Part shown: one piece after another, positions 1 to 9,223 of the stretch
Position numbering within the stretch: position 1 is the stretch's first letter
How the letters are laid out: each line of letters opens with the position of its first letter
Source: DASUBV01 sp963725175
GTDB lineage: Bacteria > Actinomycetota > Actinomycetes > Streptosporangiales > Streptosporangiaceae
Assembly: GCA_963725175.1 (NCBI GenBank)
Contig: CAVRXH010000006.1
Coordinates: 4,402,001 to 4,466,000 of the forward strand
Reading direction: 5' to 3'
DNA length: 64,000 nucleotides
Program-made: the position numbers and the translations under genes
The notes under the pieces: model-generated
Databases searched by the model: none
Seen by the model: only the letters and a program-made list of their open reading frames with translations
What the model was told of the DNA's origin: nothing

Positions 1-83
1 TTGTTTTTACCGCACCGGCACGGATGCGGCGGTCATCTCGCCCGCTTGGCTCGCCCATTGGCTGGCCCCTGGCCGGGCATGGG

Positions 84-171
84 GCCGCCCCGGTCCTCGG
101 GGGAAGGACCGGGGCGGCGGGCTGGTGGCGGGGGGAGCCACCAGGGGAGCGCCGGCGGGGGTCACCGGCGC
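84..171 (-). terminator. Cluster of three hairpins after the lysozyme-like gene
   Basis: Three consecutive inverted repeats follow the stop of the minus-strand gene that ends at 180: arms 149-155/165-171 (7 bp), 122-129/137-144 (8 bp) and 84-97/105-118 (14 bp, perfect, 7-nt loop). There is no T-tract, which is usual for actinobacterial terminators. The 14-bp stem is the most convincing. Confidence 0.7.
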
Positions 172-179
172 GGGCCTGA

Positions 180-1007
180 TCAGACCATGTGCCTGGCGAT
201 GCTCGACACGAGCTGCGCGGCTTGGGCCTCCCACTTGGCGTAGGCGTAGGGGAAGCCGGACTCCTGAACCGACTGCGCGGTGCTCCACAGCGGCTGCGCG
301 GCCCAGGTCGGGTCGGCCTTCTGGTGCTCGCGCAGCGCGTTCAGGAACGCGTCCGCGGCGTAGGCGGGGGTGGTGATCTGCGCCGCCGAGCCCCAGCCGC
401 ACGAGGGCCGCTGCTGGAACAGGCCGAGCGAGTCACGGTCGCCGAACTTGATGTTCTCCAGGGTCGACTCCTGCATGGCCGTGGCCACCGCGATGACCGC
501 CGACCTGACGCCCATGTGCTTGTGCAGCGACTGCGCCACGATCGTCCTGGCGTTGGCCATCCGGGAGGTCGTGATGGGCATGAACGACTGCGGGCCGCTG
601 GTCGCCGCTGGCAGCAGCCGGTCGGCGAGCGGGAGCTTGTGCTGCGCGGCCCTGGGGTAGGTTTGCCGCGCCAGCGTGTCCCGGATCTGCTTCCAGGTCA
701 TCGCGGTGTGGCTGGCGTGCCTGGCGACGTGCAGCCTGGTGGTCTGGCGACCGCCGGTCCTGGCCGCGCTGAGCTTGATTCCGCTGAATGTTCCCGTCTG
801 CGAGCCCGCCTGGGGGGACTTGGCGTGGGAACCCGCCGAGGCGATGGCCACAGCCGCCGTGGGCGCCGCGGTCGCCGCCGCGGCGGTCGCGGTTCCGGTC
901 CCGGTCAGCGCGAGCGCCGCGCCCAGGTAGGCGAGGGACCTGCCCCGGCCGGTGAAGAAGCCGGTGATGGCGGTGCGGGTCGTATCGGTGAGATCACTGC
1001 GGGTCAC
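180..1007 (-). CDS. Secreted lysozyme-like (transglycosylase-fold) protein
   Basis: Protein of 275 residues, probably a secreted peptidoglycan-active enzyme. I chose the GTG at 1007 because GGAAGG lies just upstream and the protein then begins with a charged N-region followed by an Ala/Thr/Gly-rich hydrophobic stretch at about residues 24-55, i.e. an export signal. The C-terminal 120 residues carry the actinobacterial lysozyme-like signature: AMQESTLEN, with a probable catalytic Glu, then DSLGLFQQRPSCGWG and a conserved Tyr/Ala-rich stretch. The middle is low-complexity and basic. The fold and secretion are fairly safe; glycan cleavage is inferred from family resemblance. A long untranslated leader (1008-1321) precedes it. 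Confidence 0.75.
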   Translation of the reverse strand: MTRSDLTDTTRTAITGFFTGRGRSLAYLGAALALTGTGTATAAAATAAPTAAVAIASAGSHAKSPQAGSQTGTFSGIKLSAARTGGRQTTRLHVARHASHTAMTWKQIRDTLARQTYPRAAQHKLPLADRLLPAATSGPQSFMPITTSRMANARTIVAQSLHKHMGVRSAVIAVATAMQESTLENIKFGDRDSLGLFQQRPSCGWGSAAQITTPAYAADAFLNALREHQKADPTWAAQPLWSTAQSVQESGFPYAYAKWEAQAAQLVSSIARHMV

Positions 1008-1090
1008 ATCGATTCCTTCCGCTGTGCGTCCTCGCCGCCCGGCGGTACGAGCCGGGGTGAGCCGCCAATCGTTTGCAGGCGAGCTCTGGG

Positions 1091-1110
1091 GCATGCGTCA
1101 GCACGCATGC
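1091..1110. promoter_or_regulatory. Perfect 8-bp inverted repeat in the leader of the lysozyme-like gene
   Basis: The arms GCATGCGT and ACGCATGC (1091-1098 and 1103-1110) flank CAGC. The repeat lies about 85 bp upstream of the GTG start in a 314-bp non-coding leader. It could be an operator or an RNA hairpin. Actinobacterial cell-wall hydrolase genes often carry a c-di-AMP riboswitch, but I could not match that consensus here. Confidence 0.4.
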
Positions 1111-1201
1111 TTCGCGGGTTCAGGGCGGGCCGCCGGCGGACAGCGCCCGGTGCGCTACTGCCGTGGCCGCAAGCACGGAAACCAGTCGCCCTCCGTAGCG
1201 A

Positions 1202-1215
1202 AGGACTTAGGTCCC
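1202..1215. promoter_or_regulatory. Dos-box-like sequence upstream of the lysozyme-like gene
   Basis: The reverse strand reads GGGACCTAAGTCCT, matching 12 of 14 positions of the mycobacterial DevR/DosR core GGGACTWWAGTCCC. It lies about 195 bp upstream of the gene at 1007. A second box of equal quality sits beside the DevS-like kinase at 62 kb. A chance match cannot be excluded. Confidence 0.3.
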
Positions 1216-1321
1216 GGCGAGGATCGGGTGTATAACCCTCAGCTCAGCGCAGGTCTTCCCGTTGATGCCCGGTATGACCTATGTCACTGCAGGTAGCTGG
1301 ATGGAATATATCTGGCAGAAA

Positions 1322-2623
1322 TCAGTCGGTCGCTGTCCAGTTGTCCGGATCCGGGTGGTCCAGCGGTGCCGTGCCGGACGCGGCCGGGATCGCGGCGGGC
1401 CTGATGAACGAGCTGCCGTCCGGGCCGGCCTGGACCGCCTCGTGCAGGGCGCTGCCGCGCAGGAACCTGGTCCAGTTCAGGAACCACTCGGTCCAGCCGT
1501 TGTCCCAGGCGCCGGCCCGCGGGCTGCCCTTGATGGTGACCGGGTCGCCGGGCACGGCCATCTTGTAGTACGCCTGCGCGTCCGCCGGGGCCATGTTCAC
1601 GCAGCCGTGGCTGACATTGGTGAAGCCCTGCTCGCCGACCGACCAGTAGGCATCGTGCAGGTAGTCCCCGGTCCAGGTGAACCGGACCGACCAGGGCACC
1701 TCCAGGCGGTAGCCGGGTCCCTTCATCAGGACCGGGTTGCCCTTGTCGATGGTGAGGTAAGTCCCGTTCGGGGTGTTATCTCCTGGCCGTCCGGTGCTGA
1801 TCGGCCAGCGGCGGTAGAACCTGCCGCCCCGGTACAGGTCCATGTGATGGGTCGCGGTGCTGGCCACCACGATGAGCGAGCTGCCGATGCTGAACGACTG
1901 GGTGAGCGTGTGGTCCCCGTACACCCCTGGTGCCATCTCGACGCCGTTCAGGTGCCCGGTGAAGCTGACCTGAGTGTGGGCGGGCCAGTACTCGCGCGGC
2001 CGGAAGTCCACGGCCTGGTCGCCGTCCCAGTGCCAGGCTCCGACGACCGGCTTGGAGGTGGTGATCTCCAGGGCCCGCTCCACCGCGGCCTTGTCGGTCA
2101 CCGGCGAGCTGAAGGTAAGGATGATCGGCATGCCCACGCCGTAGCTCTTGTGGTAGCCCTCGAAGATCTCGGTCTGCACCGTGCGGTCCGGCTTCAGCGT
2201 GCTGAAGGAGCTGGTCCCGGTCACCGTGCCGCCGCTGACCGTCGCGGTCGCGGTGACCGTGTAGCTGGTGTCCACGTCCAGCGTCCGGTCGCTGTGCCAG
2301 GACGTCCCGGTGGCGTTCATGGTGCCGGCCACCGGGTCGCCGCTGGTGTGCACGGCCACGCTGGTGAGCCGGCCGCTGGCGACGCTGACCCTGATCGGCT
2401 GGCCCGGCCGGACACCGGAGCTTCCGGAGGCGGGGGCGATGACCACGCGCGCGGCGGAGGCTCCGGGGGAGCCGCCTGTGTGTGATCCGCTCTTGCTGCC
2501 CGTGCCGCCGCCCGAGGAGCAGGCCGCGGCGAGCAAGCCAGCGACGGCGCAGGCGGTCAGGAGCCGGCCGCGGCCGGGCCGGGCGGGCGGGGCTGGTCGG
2601 GCGGGTCGGGCAGAGCGGGACAT
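1322..2623 (-). CDS. L,D-transpeptidase lipoprotein (YkuD domain)
   Basis: Protein of 433 residues that should form 3-3 cross-links in peptidoglycan on the outer face of the membrane. The ATG at 2623 gives an Arg/Pro-rich N-region, a hydrophobic segment and a lipobox ending LLAAAC followed by Ser/Gly-rich linker, so it is probably lipid-anchored at that Cys. Two Ig-like (LdtMt2-like) domains follow at roughly residues 60-260. The YkuD domain near residues 270-400 contains SHGCVNM with the catalytic Cys and preceding His. The gene lies directly downstream of two Lnt homologues, the enzymes that N-acylate such lipoproteins; its start is inside the upstream lnt gene (67-bp overlap). Confidence 0.9.
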   Translation of the reverse strand: MSRSARPARPAPPARPGRGRLLTACAVAGLLAAACSSGGGTGSKSGSHTGGSPGASAARVVIAPASGSSGVRPGQPIRVSVASGRLTSVAVHTSGDPVAGTMNATGTSWHSDRTLDVDTSYTVTATATVSGGTVTGTSSFSTLKPDRTVQTEIFEGYHKSYGVGMPIILTFSSPVTDKAAVERALEITTSKPVVGAWHWDGDQAVDFRPREYWPAHTQVSFTGHLNGVEMAPGVYGDHTLTQSFSIGSSLIVVASTATHHMDLYRGGRFYRRWPISTGRPGDNTPNGTYLTIDKGNPVLMKGPGYRLEVPWSVRFTWTGDYLHDAYWSVGEQGFTNVSHGCVNMAPADAQAYYKMAVPGDPVTIKGSPRAGAWDNGWTEWFLNWTRFLRGSALHEAVQAGPDGSSFIRPAAIPAASGTAPLDHPDPDNWTATD

Positions 2624-4206
2624 GGGACCGGCCTTTCTGCCTGGCGGCCGTCGGGCGGGCTGGCGCCATTCCAGGGTATGTCCGATTCGCGGCCGCGCAT
2701 GCGCCGGATCCGGCGGCCGGCCGCCGCGAGCAGCGCGATACCCACGATGACCAGCGCGGTCCACGGCACGTAGTCGCCGAGCCGGTCGAACGGGGTGCGG
2801 GCGGACGCCGGCGGCAGCGCCAGCCGGACCAGCACGGCGCCGCGCCGCGAGCGGTCCAGCCAGCCGAGCAGCCGGCCGCGCGGGTCGAAGGCAGCCGAGT
2901 CCCCGGTCAGCGCCGCCTGCACCACGGGCCGGCCGGTCTCCGCCGCGCGCAGCGCGCCGAGCGAGGCGTGCTGGGCCAGCGCCCAGCTGCCCTGGAAGGT
3001 GGAGTCGGAGGTCTGGTAGACGATCAGCCTGGCGCCGTGGTTGGCGTCGTAGCGGGACATGTCGGGGAACGCCGACTCAAAGCAGATCAGCACCCCGATG
3101 GTGAGTGGCCGGTCGCCGCGCAGCGTGGCGTGCAGCACGTGCGCGCCGTTGCCGGTCACCATGTTCTTCGGCGCGGCCCGGCTGATGCTGGTGAGCCAGC
3201 CCAGCTCGGACCGCAGCGGTATGTACTCGCCGAACGGCACCAGCCGGCTCTTGACGTACTCCCCGGCGATCCCGTTCCTGCCGATCAGGACCGCGACCTT
3301 GGACTTGGCGCCCGCCGAGTTCAGCGCGTCCTGGTTGGCCAGGATCTGGGTGCCGACTGCGGCCGACAGCGCCCGGAGCTGGCCGAGCAGCGCGGGGCTG
3401 GTGGTCAGGTCGAAGCCGACGCTGCTCTCGCCCCAGACGATCAGGTCCGCGTGCCTGGCCGCCGGTCCCGCGGTGATCCGCTCGCTGGCCGCCAGCCGCC
3501 GGGCCGGGCTGCCGATCACGCCTGGCTGCACCAGCGCGACGCTGACTGCCCCGGCCGCCGGGCTCGGCGCGGTCGCCGCGAACGCGGCCGGGCCTGCCGC
3601 CACGGCCAGCAGCGCGCCAGCGGCGCCGACCAGCCGCGCCGCCAGGCCGTGCCCGCCGATGGCGATCACGATGCCGGTGTTCGCGGCGACCAGGGCGAAG
3701 GTCACCAGCCAGACGCCGCCCACGGCGGCCAGCGCCAGCACGGCGGGATGCTGCCACTGGCTCGCGCCGAAGACCGCCCACGGCCCGCCGATGGCCTGCC
3801 AGGACCGCAGGTACTCGGTGACCAGCCAGGCGCTCGGCACCAGCAGCAGCCCGGCGGCGGCGCGGGCCGGGCGGACCGGCGGCGCCAGCGTGGCGCGGGC
3901 GGCCAGCCCGACGCCCGACCACAGGAAGCCGAGCACGATCGCGACGATCAGCAGCCCGGGGCCGAGGTTGGGCGCCAGCCAGTACATCGCGGCCAGCAGG
4001 TACCCGGTGCCGAACCACCAGCCGCGCACCGCAGCCTCGCGCGGCCGGGGCGCCCTGGCCATCAGCAGCAGGCCGGGCACCAGGCCGAACCAGGCCAGGA
4101 ACTCGAGGTTGGCATCGGGGAAGGCGAGCACGGGCAGGGCGCCGGCCAGCAGCGCCGCGTACCTGACGGGCTGCCGCAGACTGCGCCACCGAGCTGCCCT
4201 GGCCAT
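2557..4206 (-). CDS. lnt: Apolipoprotein N-acyltransferase (Lnt), intact copy
   Basis: Protein of 549 residues that transfers a fatty acyl chain to the N-terminal Cys of lipoproteins. About six membrane segments occupy residues 15-220, and a nitrilase-like domain follows with all three expected catalytic regions: Glu in VWGESSVG, Lys in YVKSRLVPFGEYIPLR, and Cys in ICFESAFPDM. A last membrane helix (about 490-510) and an Arg/Pro-rich tail follow. The tail overlaps the start of the L,D-transpeptidase gene by 67 bp. It is paralogous to the frameshifted copy just upstream, and the two probably form one transcription unit with the transpeptidase. Confidence 0.9.
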   Translation of the reverse strand: MARAARWRSLRQPVRYAALLAGALPVLAFPDANLEFLAWFGLVPGLLLMARAPRPREAAVRGWWFGTGYLLAAMYWLAPNLGPGLLIVAIVLGFLWSGVGLAARATLAPPVRPARAAAGLLLVPSAWLVTEYLRSWQAIGGPWAVFGASQWQHPAVLALAAVGGVWLVTFALVAANTGIVIAIGGHGLAARLVGAAGALLAVAAGPAAFAATAPSPAAGAVSVALVQPGVIGSPARRLAASERITAGPAARHADLIVWGESSVGFDLTTSPALLGQLRALSAAVGTQILANQDALNSAGAKSKVAVLIGRNGIAGEYVKSRLVPFGEYIPLRSELGWLTSISRAAPKNMVTGNGAHVLHATLRGDRPLTIGVLICFESAFPDMSRYDANHGARLIVYQTSDSTFQGSWALAQHASLGALRAAETGRPVVQAALTGDSAAFDPRGRLLGWLDRSRRGAVLVRLALPPASARTPFDRLGDYVPWTALVIVGIALLAAAGRRIRRMRGRESDIPWNGASPPDGRQAERPVPCPALPDPPDQPRPPGPAAAGS

Positions 4207-4276
4207 CTGCCGCCTTACCTGTGCCGAGCCGCCGGCCGGGTGCTCCGGGGGCCGGCGGTTGCCGGGCTTCCTGCCT

Positions 4277-5952
4277 CTATTCTGCGGCGTCCGCCGACGG
4301 CGCTTCCTGCCGCGGTCCGGCCATCCGGACCCGGCGCCGCTCGGCGATCACGGCGGTGACGATCACCCAGGCCAGCGCCGCGGCCGTGCCGCCGGTCAGG
4401 ATGCCTTCCGGCCAGCCGCCGAGCCGGTCGGCGAGCGTGGTGGCGCCGCGCAGCGGCACCCGCGCCTCGATGGACGCGCGCTGCCACAGCGGGGTCTTGC
4501 TGACCACCCGGCCGTCGGGGGCGATGATCGCGCTGACCCCGGTGGTGGAGGCCACCACCAGCGACCGGTCGTGCTCCACCGCGCGGACCCTGGCCATCGC
4601 GAGCTGCTGGAGCGTCTCGCCGGTCTGCCCGTCCAGCTCGAAGTCGGCGTCGTTGGTCTGCACCGTCAGCAGGTTCGCGCCCGCCTTGACCTCGGAGGAG
4701 ACCAGCCCGTCGAAGCCGACCTCGTAGCAGATCACGTCGCCGAGGCGGATCTGGCCGACGTGGAACACCACGGCGCGGTGGCCCGGCGTGAAGTTGACCG
4801 GCTGGAGCGAGGGCAGCGAGGTGAACAGGCTCAGGAAACTGCGGAACGGGATGACCTCGCCGAACGGCACGAGCTGGCGCTTGACGTAGTCCGCGACCGG
4901 GCCGTGCCCGGCAGCCAGAGCTGGCCGGAGTTGCGCACCGGGTTCTGCAGCACGGCCCCGACCAGCACCGGGCGGTCGATCGAGGCGACGGCCCCGGCGA
5001 TCTCGTTGAAGATGAAGGGATTGAGCCGCGGGTCCTGGTCGGTGGAGTTCTCCGGCCAGATCACCAGCTGCGGCGCCGGGACCTTGCCCGCCGCCACCCT
5101 GGCCGCGAGCTGGCGGGTGGCGTTCGCGTGGTTGGTCGTCACCGTGGTGGCCCGCAGCAGGTCGGGCAGGTTCCTGGCGTGCGGCACGTTGCCCTGCACG
5201 GCGGCGACCACGGCCGTCGGGGTGCCGGGCACCGGCTGGTTGACCGGCAGCGCCGGGCCTGCCAGGGCGATCCCGGCGACGACCACCAGGCAGGCCAGCG
5301 GCAGCACCCGGCGGCGCAGCAGTCCCGGCTGCGGCCCGGCGCCGAGGATTACCCAGGCCAGGCAGATGCCTGCCAGCGCCAGCAGGAAGGTCAGCAGCTA
5401 CCGGGCCGCCGACCGAGACCCAGTTCAGGGTCGGCGCGCTGGCCTGGCTCATCGACAGCCGCCCCCACGGGAAGCCGCCCCACGGCCACCGGTCGCGCAG
5501 TGCCTCGGCCGCCACCCACCAGCCTGCGGCCGCCAGCGGCCAGGCGCGCAGCCGGAGCAGCAGCCGCAGCCCGATGGCCAGCACGGCGAACATCACCGCG
5601 TCCACCCCCGCCAGCGCCGCCCAGGCGTACCAGGCGACGTTCACCAGCCAGGACAGCAGCGGGACGAAGAACGTGACGCGAACACCAGGGCGATCAGGAA
5701 GGAGCCGCGCAGGCTGCGCTGCCATAGGCAGATCACCAGTACCGCGGGGCCGACCGCCGCGAGCGGCCAGATGCCGGCCGGCGGGAAGGCCGCGGCCAGC
5801 GCGAGCCCGCCGGCGGCGGACAGCGGCAGCGCCTGCCAGGCGCGCAGCCCCCGGCCCGGCGCGGCCGGCGCGGCGGCTTCGCCGGCCGACGCGGTCGCCC
5901 CGGCGGGCCCGGCCGGGGCGGCGCCCTCGCCGCGCTCGCTAGTGGGCAGCAC
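4277..5952 (-). CDS. lnt: Second apolipoprotein N-acyltransferase, three frameshifts
   Basis: An Lnt homologue whose reading frame changes near 5680, 5400 and 4900. Translated across the breaks, it has the complete family layout: N-terminal membrane helices (LRAWQALPLSAAGG onward), WPWGGFPWG, the Glu loop LVIWPENST, the Lys loop YVKRQLVPFGEVIPFR, the Cys loop VICYEVGFDG and a final helix. The breaks at 5680 and 4900 are each mended by adding one G; the 5400 break is messier. The start is a GTG at 5952 preceded by GAGGAATC. With every catalytic residue kept, sequencing error seems likelier than decay, but a recent pseudogene remains possible because an intact paralogue lies next door. Confidence 0.75.
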
Positions 5953-6183
5953 GATTCCTCGGCAACGGACCTCCTGCGCCGCAGCGGATCTGCGAAAATC
6001 CCTGGCTCTGGTGAGCGTAGCCGTGCCTCGCGGCGGCCTGGGAATGAGCCGGCCCGACACCGCTGGCAGGGCTCATATTAGGTAGCCGAGTATGGCATGT
6101 CCGTGGGATTGCAGCTATCCACAGTGATATGGTCATCACCGTCCGTAGAAAGTAGGCGGAAAAAACCCTGCGAGGGCGGGCCG

Positions 6184-6861
6184 TTGATCAAGATTCGCTA
6201 CGCGGAGCTGCCTGCCGGATTACATGTCCGGACGCAGTCGCATGGCCGGAGCACCGTCATCTACCTGGCGCCCGGCCTGACTCCTCCGGAGCGCCGGGCA
6301 GCCCTGATCCGGGCGCGCCGCAGTGCCAGCATGGGGTACGGCCCGGCCTTACCGGGCGGCGGCATCGCCTTCGCCATCGCCAGGGACCGGATCAGGTCCA
6401 CCCTGCGCAACGGCGCCGTGGCCTTCCGCGCCCACCCCCTGCTGCTGCTCCCGCCGGTCATCATCGTGGTGGCCGCCACTCTCGTGTACATCATGACCGC
6501 CGCCGTCACGCTCAACATCCGCCCGCCGCAGGCCAGCGGCCCGGGCTCGCAGTTCGGTGTCGCCCCCGGCGGCGGCCCGAGCCGGAACGGCTCCGGCTCC
6601 CCGGCCGGCGGCCCGCCGGGGAGCAGCCAGCCCCGGCCTGGCACCTCCTCTTCCGCTCCGGGCGGCGGGCCGCCCGGGCGGCACGGGCACCATCCGTCGC
6701 CGTCGCCGCGGCCCTCGTCCTCCTCGCCCGCGCCCGGCTCGCCGTCGCCGTCGCCGTCCTCGCCCGGCTCCCCGTCGCCTTCGCCCGCCCCGTCGCCTTC
6801 GCCGTCCGCCTCGCCGTCGTGCCTGTACCTCGGGCCGCTCGGCATCTGCCTCAAGGGCTGA
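6184..6861 (+). CDS. Single-pass membrane protein with Pro/Ser-rich tail
   Basis: Hypothetical protein of about 225 residues from the TTG at 6184, preceded by GAGGGCGGG; an in-frame ATG exists at 6097 but gives an unusual N-terminus. The N-terminal 80 residues (IKIRYAELPAGLHV onward) look like a small folded cytoplasmic domain. One membrane helix lies at about 83-105 (LLLLPPVIIVVAATLVYIM), followed by about 110 residues of Gly/Pro/Ser repeats (SPSPSP) typical of an extracellular, wall-spanning region, and a short Cys-containing end. I do not recognise a function. The Pro/Ser region makes a long antisense open frame that I do not believe. Confidence 0.65.
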   Translation: MIKIRYAELPAGLHVRTQSHGRSTVIYLAPGLTPPERRAALIRARRSASMGYGPALPGGGIAFAIARDRIRSTLRNGAVAFRAHPLLLLPPVIIVVAATLVYIMTAAVTLNIRPPQASGPGSQFGVAPGGGPSRNGSGSPAGGPPGSSQPRPGTSSSAPGGGPPGRHGHHPSPSPRPSSSSPAPGSPSPSPSSPGSPSPSPAPSPSPSASPSCLYLGPLGICLKG

Positions 6862-6954
6862 CCACGCGCAAGACCGTTCAAGACCCCTCGCGAGCGGTAC
6901 GGCAAGCTTGGTCCGGGCAAGCGCTCTGCCTGGCGTTTCCCGGAGGGAGTGACG

Positions 6955-7875
6955 GTGAGCCGCCGTGGCTGGTTGATGTTCGCTGCGATGAGCGTGATCT
7001 GGGGAATCCCCTACCTGCTCATCAAGGTCGCCGTGGGCGGCGTGCCGGTGCCCGTGCTGGTGCTGTGCCGGGTCGGCGTCGGCGCCCTGCTGCTGCTTCC
7101 CATCGCGATCCGCCGCCGCCAGCTCGGCGGGCTGGCGCCGCACTGGCGCTGGCTGGCCCTGTTCGCCGTGGTCGAGATCATCACCCCGTGGCTGCTGCTG
7201 TCCGAGGCCGAGACCCGGCTGTCCAGCTCCCTGAGCGGGCTGCTGGTCGCCTCGGTGCCGATCCTGGTCGCCGTGCTGGCCCGGCTGACCGGCGGCACCG
7301 ACCGGCTGACCCCGCTGCGCTGGGCTGGCCTGCTCATCGGCCTGGCCGGGGTGGGGCTGCTGGTCGGCCCAGGCACCCCGGCCGGCGACGCGGGGTCAGT
7401 CGGCGAGGTGCTGCTGGTCGCGCTCTGCTACGCCATCGGGCCGCTGATCGCCAGCCGGAAGCTCGGCGACCTGCCCCCGCTGGGCATGACCGCCGTCTGC
7501 CTCGCGTTCGCCACCGTCGTCTACTCGCCGCTGGCCGCGCTCGACTGGCCGTCCGCGATGCCGTCCGCCAAGGTGCTCGGCGCGCTGGCCGGGCTGGCCG
7601 TGGTGTGCACCGCCATCGCGTTCGTGATCTTCTTCGCGCTGATCGCCGAGGTCGGCCCGGCCAGGGCCAGCGTCATCACCTACATCAACCCGGCCATCGC
7701 CGTGACCGGCGGCGTCTGGCTGCTCGGTGAGCCGCTGACCGCCGCCATGGCCGCCGCGTTCGCGCTGATCCTGGGCGGCTCCGTGCTGGCCACCAGGTCC
7801 GGCCGGCGTCCGGCTCCGAGCCCGGTACAACAAAGCTGCCCATCTCCGGCCGCCGGACTAGACTCGCGCCCGTGA
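6955..7875 (+). CDS. EamA/DMT-family transporter
   Basis: Protein of 306 residues with ten predicted membrane helices in two five-helix EamA repeats. The first repeat starts LMFAAMSVIWGIPYLLIKVAV, and the second has the typical FFALIAEVGPARASVITYINP followed by a Gly-rich helix and a basic C-terminus. Proteins of this superfamily export metabolites such as amino acids; the substrate cannot be read from the sequence. The GTG at 6955 is preferred over one at 6949 because GGAGGG at 6942 is then correctly spaced. Its last codons overlap the serS start by 4 bp (GTGA), so the two are co-translated. Confidence 0.85.
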   Translation: MSRRGWLMFAAMSVIWGIPYLLIKVAVGGVPVPVLVLCRVGVGALLLLPIAIRRRQLGGLAPHWRWLALFAVVEIITPWLLLSEAETRLSSSLSGLLVASVPILVAVLARLTGGTDRLTPLRWAGLLIGLAGVGLLVGPGTPAGDAGSVGEVLLVALCYAIGPLIASRKLGDLPPLGMTAVCLAFATVVYSPLAALDWPSAMPSAKVLGALAGLAVVCTAIAFVIFFALIAEVGPARASVITYINPAIAVTGGVWLLGEPLTAAMAAAFALILGGSVLATRSGRRPAPSPVQQSCPSPAAGLDSRP

Positions 7876-9123
7876 TTGACCTCAAGGCAGCCCGCCAGGA
7901 TCCCGACCGCTACCGCGCCGCGCTCGACCGGCGCGGCGCCAGCGCCGACTTCGACGCGCTGCTGGCGGCGGACGCGAGCTGGCGCTCGCACACCGAGCGG
8001 TCCGAGGCGCTGCGCGCCGCGCAGAAGAGGTCGTCCAAGGGCGGGCCGCCGAGCGAGGCCAAGATCGAGGAGCTGCGCCAGCTCAAGGAGGAGCTCGCCG
8101 CCGCCGAGGCCGAGCAGTCCGCCGCCGCCAGGACCCGCGATGAGCTGCTTGGCCGGATCCCGAACCTGCCCGACCCCACCGCCGCCGACGGCATGGACGA
8201 GGACGACGCCCAGCTCGTCCGCGAGTGGGGGAGCAAGCCCGAGTTCGGCTTCGAGCCGCGCGACTGCCACCGAGCTGGGCTCGCCGCGCGGCTGGATCGA
8301 CATGGCCAGGGGCGCCCGGCTGTCCGGGTCCCGGTTCGCCTACCGGATCGGCGATGTCGCGCTCGCCGAGATGGCGCTGTACCGGTTCGTCATCGACCGG
8401 TTCGCCGGGCTTGGCTTCCTGCCCGTGCTGCCGCCCGTGCTGGTCGGCGAGCGCGCCATGTACGGGACCGGGTTCCTGCCCACCGAGGAGTCCAACCTGT
8501 ACCGGCTGGAGAAAGACGACCTCTACCTGACCGGGACCTCCGAGGTGGCGCTGGCCGGCATCCACGCCGAGGAGCGGCTGGAGGAGGACGAGCTGCCCGC
8601 CAAGTACGCCGCGTTCACCACGAACTTCCGGCGCGAGGCCGGCGCCGCCGGCAAGGACACCAAGGGCATGTTCCGGGTGCATCAGTTCGACAAGGTCGAG
8701 ATGTACATCTACTGCCTGCCCGAGCAGTCAGGTCCGTTCCACGAGGAGCTGCTGTCGCACGAGGAGTCCATCGCCCGCGACCTCGGCGTGCCCTACCGGG
8801 TGATGAACATCGCCGTCGGCGACCTCGGCGCGCCCGCCGCCAAGAAGTATGACATCGAGGCCTGGTTCCCGGTCCAGCAGCGATACCGGGAGATCACCTC
8901 GTGCTCGAACACCACCGACTACCAGGCCCGGCGGCTGAACATCCGGTTCCGCCGCGAAGGCAAGCTGGAATTCGCGCACACGCTGAACGGCACCGGCGCC
9001 ACCGCCCGGGTCCTGCTGTCCATCATGGAGAACTTCCAGGATGAACGGGGCACCGTGGCCGTGCCAGAAGCACTCCAGCGATTCGGCGCTCCGGCCACCC
9101 TGGGGACCCCGCCGGAAGGCTGA
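7872..9123 (+). CDS. serS: Seryl-tRNA synthetase, frameshifted near 8264
   Basis: It charges tRNA-Ser with serine. The N-terminal coiled-coil arm (MIDLKAARQDPDRYRAAL to about residue 110) is in one frame. From the conserved DHxEL region onward the class II catalytic core runs in a second frame: TELGSPRGWID, SGSRFAYRIGD, motif 2 FRREAGAAGKDTKGMFRVHQF, and motif 3 NGTGATARVLLSIMENFQ. The break lies in GACTGCCACCGAG near 8264, where a codon for the conserved His would be expected, and amounts to a net insertion of one base. This is normally an essential single-copy gene, so the break is probably a sequence error; a second serS elsewhere is the alternative. Confidence 0.85.
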
Positions 9124-9194
9124 TCCGCCCGAGGGCTGATCTAGCCCGTGCCTGACCGTCATCGTCTTCAGCACGCTCACAGGCTCCACGCTGC

Positions 9195-9223
9195 CCGCCC
9201 GCGATTGACCGGCCCGCGGGCGG
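9195..9223 (+). terminator. Hairpin after serS
   Basis: A 9-bp perfect stem (9195-9203 and 9215-9223) with an 11-nt loop lies 70 bp downstream of the serS stop. The -35 element of the next promoter sits in its loop. A smaller 5-bp hairpin (GGGCT/AGCCC) lies near 9133-9147. Confidence 0.5.

Noticed and set aside
1008..1321. c-di-AMP (ydaO-type) riboswitch before the lysozyme-like gene
   Set aside because: The position would be typical in actinobacteria, but I could not align the conserved core; a covariance-model search would decide.
2482..6085. Very long plus-strand open frames (up to about 1000 codons) opposite the lnt genes
   Set aside because: They are antisense shadows of high-GC genes with clear homology on the other strand, and their translations are Arg/Pro/Ala-rich without domains.
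8240..8290. Programmed ribosomal frameshift in serS
   Set aside because: There is no slippery heptamer or downstream pseudoknot evidence, and similar single-base breaks occur in unrelated genes nearby.
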